A DNA stretch of 64,000 bases from an uncultured Pelagibacteraceae bacterium (lineage in GTDB: Bacteria; Pseudomonadota; Alphaproteobacteria; Pelagibacterales; Pelagibacteraceae). This document shows positions 25,452 to 36,606 of this stretch, piece by piece (position 1 is the stretch's first letter; every line of letters begins with the position of its first letter). The notes under the pieces are model-generated. The model saw only the letters and a program-made list of their open reading frames with translations, was not told the DNA's origin and did no database searches. The position numbers and the translations under genes were made by a program. The stretch spans positions 62,001 to 126,000 of the forward strand of contig CACKFA010000002.1 of assembly GCA_902599335.1 (NCBI GenBank), in the 5' to 3' direction.

Positions 25452-26385
25452 AGAATTAAAAATATTATTATCTGCACCTCGTGGATTTTGTGCTGGGGTA
25501 GAAAGGGCAATTGAAATAGTTGAAAAATCTATACAAAAATTTGGGGCTCCAGTTTATGTACGTCATGAAATAGTCCATAACAAGTATGTTGTAGATGATT
25601 TAAAAAATAAAGGGGCAATATTTGTTGAAGAGCTCGAGGAGATAAAGGATAAATCAAGACCAGTAATTTTTTCAGCGCATGGTGTTCCAAAAAAAATACC
25701 TGAAGATGCAAAAAATTATAAAATGACTTATGTTGATGCCACATGTCCACTTGTTTCTAAGGTTCATAGAGAAGCAGAAAATCTGAATAAAGCTGGTTAC
25801 CATATAATTTTAATTGGTCATGAAAATCATCCAGAAGTAATTGGAACTATGGGTCAATTAAATCAAGGTTCTATAGATCTAATCCAAAATGAAGAAGATG
25901 CTACAAACTATCAAAATAAACTAGATAAAAAATTGGCTTATATTACTCAGACTACTTTGTCAGTTGATGATACAAAAGAAATAATCAAAATTTTAAAAAC
26001 TAATTTTCCAAATATTAAAGAGCCAATGAAAGAGGATATTTGTTATGCAACTACTAACCGTCAAATGGCAGTAAAAAATATTGCAAAAAATTGTGATATG
26101 TTTTTTGTTATTGGTAGTAGAAACTCTTCAAATTCTGTTAGACTAGTTGAAGTAGCAAAAAAATCAGGCTGTGAAAATTCACAACTTATTCACTCAGAAA
26201 GCTCAATACCGTATGATCAAATAGAAAATTGCAATATTATAGGTATATCTTCAGGAGCATCTGCACCAGAAATATTAGTAGAAAATTTTATTAATGATTT
26301 AAAAAATAAATTTTCTATAAGTATCGATGAAGTTGAAATAATTAAAGAAAATGTAGTATTTAAAGCTCCCAAAAAATTAAATTAA
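25441..26385 (+). CDS. ispH: 4-hydroxy-3-methylbut-2-enyl diphosphate reductase
   Basis: Iron-sulfur enzyme of the last MEP-pathway step, giving IPP and DMAPP. The three cluster cysteines are in APRGFCAGVERAIEIV, VDATCPLVSKVHREA and EDICYATTNRQ. GHENHPEVIGTMGQ and VIGSRNSSNSVRLVEVA are conserved substrate-site blocks. 314 residues, normal. Overlap with blh puts the isoprenoid precursor step and the retinal step in one transcript. The [4Fe-4S] centre makes it oxygen-sensitive. Confidence 0.97.
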   Translation: MKNKELKILLSAPRGFCAGVERAIEIVEKSIQKFGAPVYVRHEIVHNKYVVDDLKNKGAIFVEELEEIKDKSRPVIFSAHGVPKKIPEDAKNYKMTYVDATCPLVSKVHREAENLNKAGYHIILIGHENHPEVIGTMGQLNQGSIDLIQNEEDATNYQNKLDKKLAYITQTTLSVDDTKEIIKILKTNFPNIKEPMKEDICYATTNRQMAVKNIAKNCDMFFVIGSRNSSNSVRLVEVAKKSGCENSQLIHSESSIPYDQIENCNIIGISSGASAPEILVENFINDLKNKFSISIDEVEIIKENVVFKAPKKLN

Positions 26386-26387
26386 AA

Positions 26388-27353
26388 ATGGCTGTCTATA
26401 CAAAAATAAATCAAAAAGAAATTAATATTATTAATGAAAATTTTAATATTGATAAAATAATAAGTTTTATAGGTATCAAGCAAGGAATAGAAAACACAAA
26501 CTATCTTCTTAAATCAAAAAAGAAAAAATATATTTTGACTATTTTTGAAAAAAGAGTTTTACAGAGAGAAATACCTTTTTTTATGAAATTGATGGATAAT
26601 TTAAATAGTTCAAAAATAAATTGTCCTAAACCACTGAAAACCAAAGAAAACAAATATCTTATTAAATTAAAAAATAAAACAGCATGTATTGTGTCATTCT
26701 TAGAGGGTAAAGATAAAAAAATATTAAATATAAATGATTGTTATGTAATTGGTAAAACAATTGCTCGAATGCATATGGTCACAAATACAATAAAGCTTAA
26801 CAGAAAAAATTCGATGGGCATTAGGAATTTAAAACCTTTGTTGGAAAGTATTAAATTTAAGTCAAAAAAGTTCTCAAATTTAAAAGTATTCTTAAAAAAT
26901 AACCTAAAAGATATTAATAAAAATTGGCCTAAACAATTGCCCAAAGGTATTATCCATGGTGACTTGTTTATAGATAATATATTCTTCAAAAAAAATAAAC
27001 TTTCAGGAATTATTGATTTCTACTTTGCTGCTAATGATTATTTTATGTATGAAATCGCAATATGTATCAATGCTCTTTGTTTTGACTATAAAAAGAGAAA
27101 ATTTCAAATGAATCATAAAAAAATTAAAAATTTAATTAAAGGGTATGAGAGCGTTAAGAAAATTTCAATAAAGGAAAAGAAATCTTTAAATATTTTATGT
27201 AGAGGTGCAGCGTTAAGATATTTATTAACGAGATTGTATGACTACTCAAATACACCAAAAACAGCATTGATTAAAATTAAAGACCCTAATGAATATTATC
27301 AAAAATTGCTTTCTCACAATAATTTAAGTTCATTTAAAGATTATTTAAATTAA
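26388..27353 (+). CDS. thrB: homoserine kinase (ThrB, APH-fold type)
   Basis: Phosphorylates homoserine on the way to threonine. It belongs to the aminoglycoside-phosphotransferase-like ThrB type common in alphaproteobacteria, not the GHMP type of E. coli. GIKQGIENTNYLL is the nucleotide-binding loop, PKGIIHGDLFIDNIFF holds the catalytic Asp, and LSGIIDFYFAANDYFMYE the metal-binding Asp. 321 residues. rnhA overlaps its stop by one base. threonine synthase lies 900 bases downstream on the other strand. Confidence 0.93.
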   Translation: MAVYTKINQKEINIINENFNIDKIISFIGIKQGIENTNYLLKSKKKKYILTIFEKRVLQREIPFFMKLMDNLNSSKINCPKPLKTKENKYLIKLKNKTACIVSFLEGKDKKILNINDCYVIGKTIARMHMVTNTIKLNRKNSMGIRNLKPLLESIKFKSKKFSNLKVFLKNNLKDINKNWPKQLPKGIIHGDLFIDNIFFKKNKLSGIIDFYFAANDYFMYEIAICINALCFDYKKRKFQMNHKKIKNLIKGYESVKKISIKEKKSLNILCRGAALRYLLTRLYDYSNTPKTALIKIKDPNEYYQKLLSHNNLSSFKDYLN

Positions 27354-27778
27354 TGATTACAATTTACACAGACGGTTCTTGTTTAACAAATCCAGGTAAT
27401 GGTGGATGGGCTGCAATTATAAATGATGGAAAAGAAATAAAAAAAATTAGTGGTAACGAAAAAAATACAACAAATAATAGAATGGAGTTGTTAGCCCCAA
27501 TTAACGCGTTGAAAGATATGGAGCCTGGTGTTGAAATAAAAATATTTACTGACTCTCAATATGTAAAAAATGGAATAACTGAATGGATTAATACTTGGTT
27601 GGCTAATAATTGGAAAACCTCAAAAAAAGAAGATGTTAAAAATAAAGATTTATGGATTGATCTATATAATTTAAATAAATCTCTTAATATTCAATGGAAT
27701 TGGGTTAAAGCACATGATGGAAACCCTTTAAATGAAGAGGTGGACTTGCTAGCTAAAAAAGCAGCAAATTTAGATTAG
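27353..27778 (+). CDS. rnhA: ribonuclease HI
   Basis: Degrades RNA in RNA/DNA hybrids. Catalytic residues are in ITIYTDGSCLTNPGNGGWAA (Asp), NRMELLAPINAL (Glu), IFTDSQYVKNGI (Asp) and the C-terminal WNWVKAHDGNPLNEEVDLLA (His, Asp). 141 residues, a standard stand-alone enzyme. thrB-rnhA-peroxiredoxin is a frequent alphaproteobacterial neighbourhood. The 3' end overlaps the convergent peroxiredoxin gene by 9 bases. Confidence 0.97.
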   Translation: MITIYTDGSCLTNPGNGGWAAIINDGKEIKKISGNEKNTTNNRMELLAPINALKDMEPGVEIKIFTDSQYVKNGITEWINTWLANNWKTSKKEDVKNKDLWIDLYNLNKSLNIQWNWVKAHDGNPLNEEVDLLAKKAANLD

Positions 27779-28258
27779 TTTTAAAAAATTTTGAGCTGCT
27801 GAAATTTCACAAGTGGCAGTATCTTCTTCTGCTTGTATTTTTTGTACTACATTATTATCAACTAACATTGTATATCTTGCCGATCTCATTCCTTGACCTC
27901 TGTCGTGTCTGTCTATTTCTGCCCCTATTGATTTAGTAAATTCACAATATGGGTCTGCAGCCATAAATATTTTATCTTCGACTTTTTGACTATCACCCCA
28001 TGCTTTCATCACATTTGGATCATTAACTGAAACACAAATAATTTTTGTAACCCCTTTATTCTTTGCTTCCTCGTAATTATTAACATACCCTGGCAGATGT
28101 TTTGCGGAACAAACTTTTGTAAATGCTCCAGGAACTCCAATCACAATTGTTTTATGATTTTTAAAAACTTCTGTTGTAGTTATTTTTTTTGCTACTCCAC
28201 TTGAGTCTAAATAATAAAATTCTGAATTTGGAAGTTGTTCTCCTTCTTTAATTTTCAT
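27770..28258 (-). CDS. peroxiredoxin, Prx5-like
   Basis: Reduces hydrogen peroxide and alkyl hydroperoxides. The peroxidatic Cys lies in VPGAFTKVCSAKHLPGYV, the Prx5/AhpE-like motif. VSVNDPNVMKAWGDS and RSARYTMLVDNNVV are further family blocks. A second Cys in the C-terminal TATCEISAA could act as resolving residue. 162 residues. ATGA overlap with the end of thrC places it in the same transcript as thrC and probably the COX genes upstream. Confidence 0.94.
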   Translation of the reverse strand: MKIKEGEQLPNSEFYYLDSSGVAKKITTTEVFKNHKTIVIGVPGAFTKVCSAKHLPGYVNNYEEAKNKGVTKIICVSVNDPNVMKAWGDSQKVEDKIFMAADPYCEFTKSIGAEIDRHDRGQGMRSARYTMLVDNNVVQKIQAEEDTATCEISAAQNFLKLI

Positions 28259-29637
28259 TTTGTTTTACCTGTAATGTAGTTTTTAATTTTTTCTAAATTA
28301 TTTTCAACTATATCATAATCTTCTTTTTCATTCAAAATAAACTCAAGTTCTTTTGGTAAATCAGATTTTAAATTAATAGCTTTGGAAACAGCATCAGGAA
28401 ATTTACAAGGATGTGCAGTTGCTAGTACAATATTATTTCCTTTTAGGCTATGTTTGTCGAAAGCACCATATCCAATTGCTGTATGTGGATCTAAAACTAC
28501 AGAAAATTTTTCATAAACCTTTTTAATAACCTCCAAAGTCTCATTCTCACTCAGACTAGCTGATAAAAAATTTTCTCTAATTTTATTTAATTTATCATCA
28601 CCAATTAAATATTTTCCATTCTCTTTAATATTTTTCATATCTAATGAAGTCTGTTTATCATCCTCATTATTAAGATCGAATATAAGTCTCTCGAAATTAC
28701 TGGCTATTTGAATATCCATACTAGGAGAAATAGTTTCTGAAACCTTTTCTGCTTCATAACTACCTTTTGATATTGCTCTATGTAAAATGTCGTTTTGATT
28801 AGTTGCAACAATTAATTTATTAATTGGCAAGCCCATTTTTTTGGCTAAATATCCAGCATAAACATCTCCAAAATTTCCTGTTGGTACTGAAAAATTTGTT
28901 GGTTCACCTTTATGTTCAACTAATAAATAACTATAAAAATAATAAACACTTTGAGCAATAATTCTTGCCCAATTAATAGAATTTACCCCTGACATTTTAA
29001 TATCATTTGAAAACTGCTTATCCGCAAACATAGATTTAACTAGGTTTTGGCAATCATCGAAATTTCCTTTAATAGCTATATTAAATACATTTTCATGTTT
29101 ACCTGTTGTCATTAATTTTCTTTGCACAGGCGAGACACGATTATCTGGATGAAGCACAAAAATATTAACATTTTTTTTACCTTTAATTGCATCAATTGCT
29201 GCAGCACCAGTATCTCCAGATGTGGCAACAACAATATTAATTTTTTGGTTTTCATTGTTTAGATAATATTCGTAAAAGTTACCTAAAAGTTGCATGGCAA
29301 CATCTTTAAAAGCTAAAGTAGGACCATGAAATAGCTCTAATACTGTTTTGTCTCCAAGCTTCATTAAATCAACAACGTTATCTTTTCTAAATGTAGAATA
29401 AGATTTATCAATAATATTACTTAATTCAGCCTCAGACATGAAATTACCAATAAACGGATAAACAATTTTTTTAGCTAACTCTGAATAACTAAGTTTTTTT
29501 AAATCTCTTATTTCATTTTCATCATATTTCACTACTGTTTCTGGAATAAATAAGCCCCCATCATCAGCAAGACCTTTAATGAAAACGTCTTTAAATTCAA
29601 AGGTTTTTGAAGTGTCTCTTGTACTTACGTATCTCAT
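28255..29637 (-). CDS. thrC: threonine synthase
   Basis: PLP enzyme converting O-phosphohomoserine to threonine. The N-terminal MRYVSTRDTSKTFEFKDV is typical of the long proteobacterial ThrC. The PLP-lysine is in HGPTLAFKDVAMQLLGN, and VATSGDTGAAAIDAIKGK is the phosphate-binding loop. 460 residues. It starts one base downstream of the SURF1 stop codon and precedes the peroxiredoxin gene with an ATGA overlap. Confidence 0.97.
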   Translation of the reverse strand: MRYVSTRDTSKTFEFKDVFIKGLADDGGLFIPETVVKYDENEIRDLKKLSYSELAKKIVYPFIGNFMSEAELSNIIDKSYSTFRKDNVVDLMKLGDKTVLELFHGPTLAFKDVAMQLLGNFYEYYLNNENQKINIVVATSGDTGAAAIDAIKGKKNVNIFVLHPDNRVSPVQRKLMTTGKHENVFNIAIKGNFDDCQNLVKSMFADKQFSNDIKMSGVNSINWARIIAQSVYYFYSYLLVEHKGEPTNFSVPTGNFGDVYAGYLAKKMGLPINKLIVATNQNDILHRAISKGSYEAEKVSETISPSMDIQIASNFERLIFDLNNEDDKQTSLDMKNIKENGKYLIGDDKLNKIRENFLSASLSENETLEVIKKVYEKFSVVLDPHTAIGYGAFDKHSLKGNNIVLATAHPCKFPDAVSKAINLKSDLPKELEFILNEKEDYDIVENNLEKIKNYITGKTK

Positions 29638-30291
29638 TTAATAATTTTTTTTCCTAAAATATAAATATATTAAAAGGATTGAAATCGCCATAGAAAACCA
29701 AGTAATTGCATACTTCTTATGATTATTTGAAATTTTAGCAGTAATCACTCTTGGTTTTGGAATTTTATAATCACCATTTAAATAAATGACATATTCTGAA
29801 AAATTTCTACCAGTGAATTTTAAAATATCTTCTCTATTTAAAGTAAACCAATAATTTTTTTCAATATCATTTTCAGGCTTAAATGAACTTGGTTTAGTTT
29901 GAAGCATAAGAGTGCCAACTATTTGATTTTGATCAACTAAATTTATTTCGGGTAGATCTTTTTTTTCGAAAGGTATCCATCCCCTATTAATTAAATAATT
30001 TTTATCACCAATTTTTATTGGATTAACAACTTCAAATCCAGGTTTGCCATTATCATTTAAATTGTACAAGTAAATTTGTTTATCAAAATCAATTTCTCCA
30101 CTTGTCTTTATTCTAAGATAGTTTTTTTTTTCAATATTTAATAGTTCTACAGGGTTATTTTTTAAAGAATTTTCTATTTGCTCAATTAATTCTAATTTCC
30201 AATTTAATCTATAAATTTGCCAAAACCCTAGTGAGAGAAGAGTTAAAATAATAAAATAAACAAAAACCGAAAATAATAATTTATTCTTCAA
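29638..30291 (-). CDS. SURF1-family cytochrome oxidase assembly protein
   Basis: 217-residue membrane protein with one N-terminal helix (LLFSVFVYFIILTLLSLGFWQ) and one near the C-terminus (YAITWFSMAISILLIYLY) around a periplasmic domain. LGFWQIYRLNWK and the C-terminal NHKKYAITWFSMA are SURF1 signatures. The family is involved in inserting heme a into subunit I. The start codon is TTG. It follows coxC by 9 bases, the normal operon position in alphaproteobacteria. Confidence 0.9.
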   Translation of the reverse strand: MKNKLLFSVFVYFIILTLLSLGFWQIYRLNWKLELIEQIENSLKNNPVELLNIEKKNYLRIKTSGEIDFDKQIYLYNLNDNGKPGFEVVNPIKIGDKNYLINRGWIPFEKKDLPEINLVDQNQIVGTLMLQTKPSSFKPENDIEKNYWFTLNREDILKFTGRNFSEYVIYLNGDYKIPKPRVITAKISNNHKKYAITWFSMAISILLIYLYFRKKNY

Positions 30292-30300
30292 GGATAAATA

Positions 30301-31089
30301 TTAACTTCCCCAAATATAAATTGCAGCAAATAAGAATAGCCACACTACGTCAACAAAATGCCAGTACCAAGCAGCTGCTTCAAATCCAAAATGATGATCT
30401 TTAGTAAAATGACCAAGTCTTCCTCTCCACAAACATACTGCTAAAAATATCGTTCCAATTATAACGTGAAAACCATGAAAACCTGTCGCCATATAAAAGA
30501 CAGCTCCATAAATATGGCCTGAGTAAGTAAAGGTAGCGTGATGGTATTCGTATGCCTGCAATAAAGTAAAAAAGAAACCGAGAATAACTGTTAATGTTAA
30601 ACCTTGTATAAATCCTTTTCTATCATCTTCTAATAAAGCGTGATGAGCCCAAGTAACAGTTGTTCCTGATAATAGTAATACTAGAGTATTTATTAAAGGA
30701 ATGTCCCAAGGATCAAATGTTTCAATATCTTTTGGTGGCCATACATTTCCGACAAATTCATTTGGAAATAAACTTATATCAAAGTAAGCCCAGAACCATG
30801 CAACAAAGAACATTACTTCTGAAGCAATAAATAAAGTCATTCCATATCTATGATGAATTTGAACAACTGGAGTATGATGACCTTGATGCTCAGCTTCAAT
30901 AACTACATCTCTGAACCACATGTAAGCACCATAAATTAATAAGGCTAAACCAAGATACATTCCCCAGGAAATACCGTTATGCATATAAAAAATTGCACCT
31001 ATTGCTAATACTAAGCATGCAAACGATGTATAGATTGGCCAAGGGCTTGGATCAACTAAGTGGTAATCGTGTTTTTTTTCTGCTGACAT
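30301..31089 (-). CDS. coxC: cytochrome c oxidase subunit III
   Basis: 262 residues with seven transmembrane helices, the mitochondrial/alphaproteobacterial form. DYHLVDPSPWPIYTS at the N-terminus, EVMFFVAWFWAYF with the conserved Glu, WPP near residue 120 and the closing AWYWHFVDVVWLFLF are typical. It stabilises proton uptake and the active site of the aa3 oxidase. It lies between ctaG and surf1 with 9-base gaps. Confidence 0.97.
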   Translation of the reverse strand: MSAEKKHDYHLVDPSPWPIYTSFACLVLAIGAIFYMHNGISWGMYLGLALLIYGAYMWFRDVVIEAEHQGHHTPVVQIHHRYGMTLFIASEVMFFVAWFWAYFDISLFPNEFVGNVWPPKDIETFDPWDIPLINTLVLLLSGTTVTWAHHALLEDDRKGFIQGLTLTVILGFFFTLLQAYEYHHATFTYSGHIYGAVFYMATGFHGFHVIIGTIFLAVCLWRGRLGHFTKDHHFGFEAAAWYWHFVDVVWLFLFAAIYIWGS

Positions 31090-31098
31090 TTTTCGTGA

Positions 31099-31632
31099 TT
31101 ATGATTGTTTATAGTAATCTGTCGAGAAAAAAGTGTACGACATGGTTACATCTTGTAGATTTTTTGTTGTTGGATCGTTTACGAGTTCAGGATCTAAATA
31201 AAAAGTCATCACATAAGTAGCCTTCTCACCAGCCTTCAACTCTTGTTTTTCAAAACAAAAACATCCTAATTTACTATAATATTTACCAAAACTTGCTGGT
31301 GAAACATTAAAACTTGCTACACCATAAGTCGTTTCGTCTCCAATATTCTCAACTTCAAATTCTATTCTGTTGACCTGGCCAACTTTTACATCAATCACAT
31401 TTGATTTTGCTTTAAAATTCCATTCAAGATTGTTTACATTTGTATCAAACCTTACACTTACAACCTTATCTAGTACTATTTTAGGAGCTTCTTTAGATAC
31501 CTGGGTTGTTCCACCGAAGCCTGTAACTCTACAAAACAGATCATACAAAGGCACTGCCGCAAAAGATAATCCCAACATAAGGACAAAAATCCCAGCCAAA
31601 AGTAAAGGAGTTAATGTTTTGCTTTTAATCAT
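31099..31632 (-). CDS. ctaG: COX11/CtaG copper-insertion protein
   Basis: Periplasm-facing assembly factor that delivers copper to the CuB site of subunit I. One N-terminal membrane helix (LLLAGIFVLMLGLSFAAVPLY) precedes an immunoglobulin-like domain. The copper-binding CFCF motif is at residues 124-127 (LGCFCFEKQEL). 177 residues. The start codon overlaps the stop of a 41-residue peptide gene as ATGA. Confidence 0.95.
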   Translation of the reverse strand: MIKSKTLTPLLLAGIFVLMLGLSFAAVPLYDLFCRVTGFGGTTQVSKEAPKIVLDKVVSVRFDTNVNNLEWNFKAKSNVIDVKVGQVNRIEFEVENIGDETTYGVASFNVSPASFGKYYSKLGCFCFEKQELKAGEKATYVMTFYLDPELVNDPTTKNLQDVTMSYTFFSTDYYKQS

Positions 31633-31754
31633 ATCTGTCTATCAAATACTCCAACGTTATATAATGTAAAAACAAATAAAAATACCATAAACGCTAAAAT
31701 TGCTATTGCAGTTATAATATTTTTTTTCTTTGTTTTCTTGTCAGGCGTTATCAT
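31629..31754 (-). CDS. small one-helix COX operon protein (CoxF-like)
   Basis: A 41-residue frame, MITPDKKTKKKN then a hydrophobic helix (IITAIAILAFMVFLFVFT) and LYNVGVFDRQI. Its start overlaps the stop of ctaB as ATGA and its stop overlaps the start of ctaG as ATGA, so it exactly bridges the two genes. Alphaproteobacterial COX operons often carry a small, poorly conserved one-helix protein (CoxF) at this position. The double coupling makes it very likely real although too short for most gene callers. Function unknown; probably oxidase assembly. Confidence 0.82.
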   Translation of the reverse strand: MITPDKKTKKKNIITAIAILAFMVFLFVFTLYNVGVFDRQI

Positions 31755-32662
31755 AAAATTTTATCAATTAAAAAAAGAACAAAAATCAAAAATAGATACA
31801 AAATTGAATATCCAAAAATAGATTTTGCTTTTTTTGCATCAAATTTGTTCTTTTTAAATTTATAAAGTTTGAAACATAAATAATTATAATAAATTGTCAA
31901 AATTAATGATGGAATTAAAAAAGTTATACCCACAAAGCCAATAGCATAAGGAAAAACAATTACCGGTAACATTGTTAGAGAATAGACAAATATATTTAAT
32001 TTTGTACTCTCAACGCCATTTGTTAGTGGAAGCATTGGAATTTTTGCTTTTTTGTAATCATCTGATTTGTACAAACTTAAAGCCCAGAAATGTGAAGGCG
32101 TCCAAAAGAATATAATCAAAAAGAATGTAATTGGCTCAAAAGTTAAAGAATTGGTAGCTATAGTCCAACCAATCACTGGGGGTAATGCTCCTGCAGCTCC
32201 TCCTATCACTATATTTTGTGGAGTTTTTCTTTTTAACCAAATTGTATAAACAAACACATAAAACAAAATAGTAAAAAGTAATAAACTAGCCGATATTCTG
32301 TTTGAATAATAATCAAGCGCAATTACAGAAAAAATTGAAAGAGAAATTCCAAATACTAGTGCTTGATTTCTATTTACCTTGCCTGTCGGAATTGGTCTCA
32401 AACAAGTTCTTGTCATAATGGCATCTAAATCTGACTCGTACCACATATTTAAAGCCCCAGCTGCTCCCGCTCCAATTGAAACTAAAATTATTCCAATAAT
32501 TGCATCTTTTGTTGGAATTATATTTGGAGCCATTAACAATCCAACTGCACATGTAAAGATAACCAAAGACATTACTCTTGGTTTCATTAATTTAAATAAT
32601 TCAGATAAATTAAAGGCGTCTTCTTGAGATAAATTTCTATTTTTTAATTTAGACTTAATCAT
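31751..32662 (-). CDS. ctaB: heme O synthase (protoheme IX farnesyltransferase)
   Basis: UbiA-superfamily prenyltransferase that adds a farnesyl group to heme b, the first step to heme a of the oxidase. About eight or nine membrane helices. The first Asp-rich motif is in ALNMWYESDLDAIMTRTCLRPIPTG and a second conserved region in WTPSHFWALSLYKSDDY. 303 residues, normal. Lies 33 bases downstream of coxA and is ATGA-coupled to the small peptide gene. No ctaA (heme A synthase) is in this window. Confidence 0.96.
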   Translation of the reverse strand: MIKSKLKNRNLSQEDAFNLSELFKLMKPRVMSLVIFTCAVGLLMAPNIIPTKDAIIGIILVSIGAGAAGALNMWYESDLDAIMTRTCLRPIPTGKVNRNQALVFGISLSIFSVIALDYYSNRISASLLLFTILFYVFVYTIWLKRKTPQNIVIGGAAGALPPVIGWTIATNSLTFEPITFFLIIFFWTPSHFWALSLYKSDDYKKAKIPMLPLTNGVESTKLNIFVYSLTMLPVIVFPYAIGFVGITFLIPSLILTIYYNYLCFKLYKFKKNKFDAKKAKSIFGYSILYLFLIFVLFLIDKIL

Positions 32663-32695
32663 TAATTTAAAGTTAAAAAATCTTGTTCCCTAAGC

Positions 32696-35147
<2,452 letters not shown>

Positions 35148-35208
35148 TTTTTTACCCTATATAGAGTGTCTTTTAAAAAAATACACTTTTACTTTTAGCG
35201 ACAAAATA

Positions 35209-35907
35209 TCAATTAATGGTGTAATTTATGATCGATAGAGCAGAAATTACAGCTGTTTCAGATCTCAAGATGTTTTCACTGATTTTAACAGACTGAACAC
35301 CATTAAATTTGAGAATCTCTCCCCTCTCCTGCTCAGAAAAATCTCCTTCAGGCCCTATGATTACGCAAGTGGGCTTAGTAGTTAACTTTTTAATGTCAAT
35401 TTTTGTATTAGCAGTATTGAGGTCAGTAAATATTAAATCCATATCATTATTTAGAAAGCTTATTAATTTTTGGGGATCCTCAATTGATGGAACTGTTATT
35501 CTATTGGACTGTTCAGCTGCTTCTATAATTACTTTTTCCAATCTCTCTTTATTAACTTTTCTAACAATAGTTCTTTCAAAGATAATTGGTAAAAACTTAG
35601 TTACACCTAGTTCTGTAGCTTTTTGGATCATAAAATTAAAGTAATTTGATTTGATTGGAGAAAAAGCTAACCAGAGTTCTTTGGTATTTTCTTTCTGTCT
35701 TAATTGCTTCGTAACATTAAACTCAACTATGCTTTTAGTTATATTTAAAATTTTCGCTTCCCATTCTCCACTATTATTAAATAAAGAAAAAACTTCACTT
35801 TCTTTAATTCTCATTACTTTTGCAACATAATGAGATTGAGATTTATCAAGTTTGTCAGTCAAATTAAAAGATAAACTTTTTGAATAAAATAATCTAATGT
35901 TACTCAT
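35209..35907 (-). CDS. rsmE: 16S rRNA (uracil-1498-N3)-methyltransferase
   Basis: SPOUT-class enzyme of 232 residues. The N-terminal PUA-like domain contains SHYVAKVMRIKESEVFSLFN. The knotted AdoMet-binding domain has IQKATELGVTKFLPI, CVIIGPEGDFSEQERGEI and the C-terminal ILRSETAVISALSIINY, all diagnostic. It is in line with the COX operon but separated by 61 bases, and divergent from the haloacid dehalogenase gene with only 16 bases between their start codons. Confidence 0.95.
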   Translation of the reverse strand: MSNIRLFYSKSLSFNLTDKLDKSQSHYVAKVMRIKESEVFSLFNNSGEWEAKILNITKSIVEFNVTKQLRQKENTKELWLAFSPIKSNYFNFMIQKATELGVTKFLPIIFERTIVRKVNKERLEKVIIEAAEQSNRITVPSIEDPQKLISFLNNDMDLIFTDLNTANTKIDIKKLTTKPTCVIIGPEGDFSEQERGEILKFNGVQSVKISENILRSETAVISALSIINYTIN

Positions 35908-35923
35908 ATTGATAAATTAGTTT

Positions 35924-36586
35924 ATGAAAAATATTAAAGCAATAATTTTTGATGCTTACGGGACCTTATTTGATGTCAATTCAGCTTCTGAAAAATGTAA
36001 AGACAAAATCGGTCATAAGTGGGAAAGTTTCGCCAATTATTGGAGAACCACACAATTAGAATATACTTGGCTAAGAAGTTTAATGAAACGTCATAGGGAT
36101 TTTTGGCAAGTTACAGAAGATAGTTTAGATAAATCTATGAAAGCTTATGAGATAGACTCTTCAATGAAAAATGAGTTATTAGATCTTTATAAAATTCTTT
36201 CACCATTTAAAGAAGTTCCTGAAGTTTTAAAATCATTAAAAGAAAAAAATTATAAACTTGCTATTCTTTCAAATGGTACTCCTAATCTTCTTAATGAATT
36301 AGTAAAGAGTAATAATTTAGAAAATATATTTGATGATATTTTTTCAATTGAAGAAGTTAAGATTTATAAACCTGACTCTAAAGTTTATGATCTTCCAATA
36401 AATAAATATCAAATTCAAAAAAATGAAGTTGTTTTTTTAAGTGCAAATACGTGGGATGTTTCGGGTGGTGGAAATTATGGTTATAATTCTATTTGGGTTA
36501 ATAGAAATAATAATATTTTTGACAATCTAGATTATGAACCGAAACATCAAATTGAGGACCTCGGTAAGTTACTTGATATAATATAA
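35924..36586 (+). CDS. haloacid dehalogenase type II-like HAD hydrolase
   Basis: 220-residue HAD-superfamily protein resembling L-2-haloacid dehalogenases. Motif I is IIFDAYGTLFDV, with the nucleophile Asp. TQLEYTWLRSLM matches the cap-domain region of that subgroup. Motif II ILSNGTPNLL follows, the Lys of motif III is in EEVKIYKPDSKVY, and the closing motif is LSANTWDVSGGGNYGY. Type II dehalogenases hydrolyse 2-haloacids, but many relatives act on other substrates; I cannot tell which applies here. Confidence 0.88.
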   Translation: MKNIKAIIFDAYGTLFDVNSASEKCKDKIGHKWESFANYWRTTQLEYTWLRSLMKRHRDFWQVTEDSLDKSMKAYEIDSSMKNELLDLYKILSPFKEVPEVLKSLKEKNYKLAILSNGTPNLLNELVKSNNLENIFDDIFSIEEVKIYKPDSKVYDLPINKYQIQKNEVVFLSANTWDVSGGGNYGYNSIWVNRNNNIFDNLDYEPKHQIEDLGKLLDII

Positions 36587-36606
36587 AAAATTCTTATGTA
36601 CGAAAT

